Assembly (NCBI GenBank): GCA_038222915.1
Contig: JBBRHH010000255.1
Coordinates: 1 to 8,416, forward strand
Length of the DNA stretch: 8,416 nt
Direction of reading: 5' to 3'
From: JBBRHH01 sp038222915
GTDB lineage: Bacteria > Planctomycetota > Phycisphaerae > Tepidisphaerales > Tepidisphaeraceae
The notes below the pieces were generated by a model. The model searched no databases. It was not told the DNA's origin and worked only from the letters and a program-made list of their open reading frames with translations. Below, one piece after another: positions 6,173 to 8,416 of this stretch (the first letter of the stretch is position 1; each line of letters starts with the position of its first letter). The position numbers were made by a program, and so were the translations under genes.

Positions 6173-6209
6173 CATAGCTTGACATAAGACAAGTACAGAG
6201 TAAGCTATG
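6173..6209 (+). promoter_or_regulatory. TTGACA box within an inverted repeat: candidate int operon promoter/operator
   Basis: CATAGCTT (6173-6180) and AAGCTATG (6202-6209) form a perfect 8-bp inverted repeat with a 21-base spacer. TTGACA, matching the sigma-70 -35 box, lies at 6179-6184, and a smaller CTTG/CAAG repeat lies inside. The right arm contains the ATG of the XRE gene. No good -10 box is visible at normal spacing (TAAGCT at 6201-6206 is poor, and would place transcription start inside the gene). It may be the operator for self-repression by the XRE protein, or an RNA hairpin that hides the start codon. Confidence 0.5.
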
Positions 6210-6416
6210 GACGTGGCAAAGCAACCAACGCGCATCAGCGAGCAACTACGGCAGGCGATTCTGGCGGCGGGAGTGAGCCGCTATCGCATCGCTCAGGAAA
6301 CCGGCGTGACCGAGGCCGCCTTGTCCCGATTCGTGCGGGGCGAGCGTGGCCTTGACCTGTCCAGCGTGGACAAGCTGGCGGCGTACTTGAATCTGAACCT
6401 TTGCAAAGGACGGTGA
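6207..6416 (+). CDS. Small XRE-family HTH regulator
   Basis: The 69-aa protein is essentially one Cro/C1-type helix-turn-helix: helix 'EQLRQAILAAG' (12-22), 'SRYRIAQETGVTEAALSRFV' (24-43) as the HTH proper, and 'LSSVDKLAAYLNL' (51-63) as the last helix. Such proteins bind operators as dimers. The gene starts on the right arm of the inverted repeat at 6173-6209 and is followed after 3 nt by the integrase, so it probably represses itself and the integrase. The upstream ribosome binding site is weak. The poor promoter geometry leaves open a GTG start at 6213, which would not change the domain. It is the only repressor candidate of this type in the element. Confidence 0.85.
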   Translation: MDVAKQPTRISEQLRQAILAAGVSRYRIAQETGVTEAALSRFVRGERGLDLSSVDKLAAYLNLNLCKGR

Positions 6417-6419
6417 ATC

Positions 6420-7688
6420 ATGGCGAGCATCATCAACGATCCCAACGGCCGAAAGCGAATTCTGTTTGTCGCCGGCGACGGCAGCCGCAAGGCGATCCGC
6501 ATGGGCAAGGCGACGACGAAGCAGGCGGAAGCCTTCAAGGTGAAGATCGAGGCCGTCATCGGCGCGGGCATTACCGGCAGCATGGACGATGAAACCTCCC
6601 GATGGCTGTCCGGGCTGGATGATCGGATGCACGGCCGGCTGGCGGCGGTGGGGCTTGTGAAGGCACGCAATGGTGGACGGGCGGCGCTGGCCGCATTCGT
6701 CGATGGATTCATCGAAGGCCGCCCCGACTTCAAGCCCAACACGATCCTGAATTTCAAGCAGGTGCGGCGCTGGCTGGTGAATTGCTTTGGGGAAGGCTGC
6801 GACCTGCGCGCCATCGGTCCCAATGAGGCCGAAGAATTCCGCCTGCACATGGTCAAGGCGGGATTGGCGGAAGGATCAATCCGCCGGCACATTGGACGGG
6901 CGCGGCAGGTATTCAAGGCGGCGATCCGCCGGGGGCTGGTACGCGGAGCGAATCCGTTTGAAGGCATGGCCGCGACGGTGCGGGCGGACAAGGCGAGGAT
7001 GTTCTTTGTGACGCGGGAAATGGCCGCCAAGGTGTTGGACGCCTGCCCCGACTCACAATGGCGTCTGCTGTTCGCCCTGAGCCGCTACGGTGGCCTTCGC
7101 TGCCCGTCCGAACATTTGGCGTTGAAGTGGGCCGACGTGGATTGGGAGCACAACCGTATCCGCGTTCCATCACCCAAGACCGAGCATCATGAGGGGAAGG
7201 ATTGCCGGATGATTCCGCTGTTCCCTGAACTGCGGCCGCACCTGCTGGAAGTCTTTGAACAGGCCGAGCCGGGAACCGAGTACGTCATCACCCGCTACCG
7301 TGACAGTGCCTGCAATCTGCGGACGCACTTCAGCAGAATCATCGTCAAGGCGGGATTGAAGGTGTGGCCGAAGCCCTGGCACAACCTGCGGGCGACGCGG
7401 CAGACTGAGCTTTGCGAGCGTTACCCGATTCACGTGGTCTGCGAGTGGATCGGCAACAGCCGCGCCGTCGCCCAGGAACATTACCTGCAAGTGACCGATG
7501 CCCATTTCGCGCAGGCGGTGATCGCATCGGAGTCGGCGGCGCAGAATGCGGCGCAGTATGGAGCGGTACAGGGGGAGTTGGTGGCGTGTGGAGCGCAGGC
7601 GGATGGCGATTTACCCGATGATTCCGCTCCTTACGATACCTTGCAAACACCGAAGTACCCGCGGCAGGGATCGAACCTGCGACCTTGA
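6420..7688 (+). CDS. int: Tyrosine integrase, C-terminus replaced by tRNA sequence after integration
   Basis: The 422-aa tyrosine recombinase catalyses integration into, and with excisionase excision from, tRNA-Arg. It has an N-terminal arm/core-binding region (about 85-180, SAM-like) and the catalytic domain with R227 ('GGLRCPSE'), K253, H321 and R324 ('HNLRAT'), and the nucleophile Y355 ('EHYLQV'). The position usually held by His in 'LGH' is Asn346 ('IGNSRAV'). The start has GGACGG upstream and lies 3 nt after the XRE stop. The 3' end is odd: codons 412-419 (K-Y-P-R-Q-G-S-N) are the att core and the last codons L-R-P plus the stop (7686-7688) are antisense to the tRNA. In the circular element the frame would instead run into 114-304, giving 482 aa. 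Activity of the chromosomal form is untested; all catalytic residues precede the att site. Confidence 0.95.
   Translation: MASIINDPNGRKRILFVAGDGSRKAIRMGKATTKQAEAFKVKIEAVIGAGITGSMDDETSRWLSGLDDRMHGRLAAVGLVKARNGGRAALAAFVDGFIEGRPDFKPNTILNFKQVRRWLVNCFGEGCDLRAIGPNEAEEFRLHMVKAGLAEGSIRRHIGRARQVFKAAIRRGLVRGANPFEGMAATVRADKARMFFVTREMAAKVLDACPDSQWRLLFALSRYGGLRCPSEHLALKWADVDWEHNRIRVPSPKTEHHEGKDCRMIPLFPELRPHLLEVFEQAEPGTEYVITRYRDSACNLRTHFSRIIVKAGLKVWPKPWHNLRATRQTELCERYPIHVVCEWIGNSRAVAQEHYLQVTDAHFAQAVIASESAAQNAAQYGAVQGELVACGAQADGDLPDDSAPYDTLQTPKYPRQGSNLRP
7614..7623 (+). repeat. Candidate integrase arm site, P side
   Basis: CCCGATGATT is the exact reverse complement of 122-131. It lies 29 bp before the att core, within the integrase coding sequence; the partner lies 8 bp beyond the core. 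CGATACC at 7634-7640 pairs likewise with 140-146. Confidence 0.35.
7653..7677 (+). repeat. attR: right copy of the 25-bp attachment core
   Basis: Perfect match to 89-113. It covers the tRNA-Arg 3' end (7656-7677) plus 3 bp beyond the discriminator, and contains the CCGCGG palindrome (7659-7664). It also encodes integrase residues 412-419, so one sequence serves as tRNA 3' end, recombination site and integrase codons. Confidence 0.95.
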
Positions 7689-7729
7689 GTTTAGGAAACC
7701 CACGCTCTATCCAACTGAGCTACGCGGGC
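7656..7729 (-). tRNA. tRNA-Arg (anticodon CCU), integration target
   Basis: The minus strand folds as a 74-nt tRNA: acceptor GCCCGCG with CGCGGGT (G1-U72 wobble, six other pairs Watson-Crick), D arm GCTC/GAGC, anticodon arm TGGGT-TTCCTAA-ACTCA with anticodon CCU (reads AGG, arginine), 5-nt variable region, T arm GCAGG-TTCGATC-CCTGC, discriminator A. CCA is not encoded. The gene is intact because the element carries the 3' 22 nt. It runs against the integrase, overlapping its last 33 nt, and follows the RND gene on the same strand by 48 bp. Confidence 0.95.
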
Positions 7730-7738
7730 GTGCTCGAA

Positions 7739-7758
7739 AACGGTAGCAGCCTCCCGTT
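7739..7758 (-). terminator. Weak hairpin between RND gene and tRNA
   Basis: On the minus strand AACGG and CCGTT (5-bp stem, 10-base loop) are followed by TTCG. It could be a weak terminator for the RND gene, but the stem is short and the T-run minimal. The RND gene and tRNA may be co-transcribed. Confidence 0.2.
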
Positions 7759-7777
7759 CACAGGGCAAGCCAGACCA

Positions 7778-8416
7778 TCAGGCGTCCGCGCCGTGGACAT
7801 TTCCATGCCCGTTGCCGTTGCCGGCCAGCGCCGCCTCGGGAATGAGCCGGTCCCGCTCCTTCTCCTCTTCCGCCATCGCCAGGTTGTGTACCCGCGACGA
7901 CCGGAAGAACGACGAGCGGTCCAGCACCTTCTCCTGGAAATCCTCCAGATAAAGGTAAATCACGGGCGTTACATACAGCGTGATAAACTGAGACACAATC
8001 AATCCGCCGACAATCACCAGCCCCAGCGGCCGGCGCGATCCGCCGTCTTCGCCAAAGCCCAGGGCAATCGGCAGCGCGCCCATGATGGCCGCCAGCGTGG
8101 TCATGATGATCGGCCGGAAACGGTCCATGCTCGCATCGTGAATCGCATCCTGGGCCGAAGCGCCGCGCGCAATCCGCTGCATCGCAAAGTCGACGATCAT
8201 GATGCCGTTCTTCTTCACGATGCCCATCAACATGAACATCCCGATGTACGCGTACAGCGACGCTTCCTCCCGAAACAGGAGCAGCGTCGCCAGCCCGCCG
8301 ACCAGCGCGACTGGCAGCGACGAAAGTACCGTGAGCGGGTGCAGATAACTCTCGTAAAGAATCGCCAGGATGACGTACATCACGAACACCGCGAGGATCA
8401 TGAGGACTGTGAGGTT
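7778..8416 (-). CDS. RND-family multidrug efflux transporter, C-terminal part (partial)
   Basis: The visible 212 residues are the C-terminal membrane part of an AcrB/MdtB/MdtC-like inner-membrane pump; the gene continues beyond the window edge (the frame is open through 8416, beginning N-L-T-V-L). Recognisable segments are 'YESYLHPLTVLSSLPVALVG', 'GIVKKNGIMIVDFA', 'RFRPIIMTTLAAIMGALPIA' and 'PLGLVIVGGLIVSQFITLYV', the conserved transmembrane helices and loops of the family. A hydrophilic tail of about 50 residues, ending in a Gly/Asn/His-rich stretch ('GNGNGHGNVHGADA'), follows the last helix. It uses the proton gradient to export drugs or other small molecules together with a periplasmic adaptor and outer-membrane channel. 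It is host DNA outside the element and marks the genomic neighbourhood of the tRNA. Confidence 0.93.
   Translation of the reverse strand, partial: NLTVLMILAVFVMYVILAILYESYLHPLTVLSSLPVALVGGLATLLLFREEASLYAYIGMFMLMGIVKKNGIMIVDFAMQRIARGASAQDAIHDASMDRFRPIIMTTLAAIMGALPIALGFGEDGGSRRPLGLVIVGGLIVSQFITLYVTPVIYLYLEDFQEKVLDRSSFFRSSRVHNLAMAEEEKERDRLIPEAALAGNGNGHGNVHGADA

Larger units (their letters stand above)
89..7677 (+). mobile_element. Integrative element inserted in tRNA-Arg(CCU), about 7.56 kb
   Basis: The element is bounded by a perfect 25-bp direct repeat (89-113 and 7653-7677; repeat period 7564 bp). The right copy lies in the 3' part of an intact tRNA gene, and the tyrosine integrase gene abuts and crosses that end, the classic arrangement of tRNA-targeted integrative elements. 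Inside are an excisionase-type protein, a primase-helicase, an XRE regulator, an integrase, a secreted cargo protein and several unknown genes, all on the plus strand. I see no structural phage genes, terminase, relaxase or conjugation genes. It is best described as a satellite-like or cryptic replicating integrative element. Whether it is still mobile cannot be decided from sequence, but all the replication and recombination genes appear intact. Confidence 0.93.

Noticed and set aside
6293..7030. Long minus-strand frame of 245 codons
   Set aside because: It lies fully antisense to the clear integrase gene and has low-complexity Arg/Ser/Pro/Ala composition typical of shadow frames in GC-rich DNA.

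Overview
The window is a bacterial chromosome segment carrying a small integrated genetic element of about 7.56 kb, inserted at the 3' end of a tRNA-Arg(CCU) gene. GC-rich composition, a HAF-repeat protein with a VPEP-type (PEP-CTERM) sorting tail, and the style of the tyrosine recombinase ('HYLQVTDAHF') together suggest a Planctomycetota-like host. That assignment is inference from protein style only.

Layout. Bases 1-88 are the host flank that originally lay downstream of the tRNA. A perfect 25-bp direct repeat at 89-113 and 7653-7677 marks the element ends (attL and attR). The right copy lies inside the intact tRNA gene (7656-7729, minus strand). The left copy carries only a 22-nt tRNA 3' fragment. 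Beyond the tRNA is host DNA: the 3' part of an RND efflux pump gene (7778-8416, minus strand, cut by the window edge).

All element genes are on the plus strand. In order they are: a 63-codon orphan reading frame starting in attL; a secreted HAF-repeat/PEP-CTERM cargo protein; an unknown 321-aa protein with a C-terminal helix-turn-helix; a terminator flanked by repeated TGGAAACA motifs; a tightly coupled set of a 62-aa protein, an excisionase and a 787-aa primase-helicase of the P4/D5 type; a doubtful small ORF; a 159-aa basic protein with two CxC pairs; a small XRE-type regulator; and the tyrosine integrase. No capsid, packaging, conjugation or relaxase gene is visible, so this looks like a replicating integrative element or phage-satellite-like island rather than a complete prophage or ICE.

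The most interesting observation is that the attachment core lies inside the integrase gene. The integrated integrase reads into the tRNA and stops after three tRNA-encoded residues (L-R-P). The orphan frame at attL is in exactly the same phase. When the element is joined into a circle, the integrase would continue through attP for 63 further residues and end at a hairpin terminator at 302-316. Integration therefore appears to split the integrase gene and remove its C-terminal tail, so that a 482-aa form exists only in the circle and a 422-aa form only in the chromosome. This resembles the gene partitioning known from SSV-type archaeal viruses, but here in a bacterial element.
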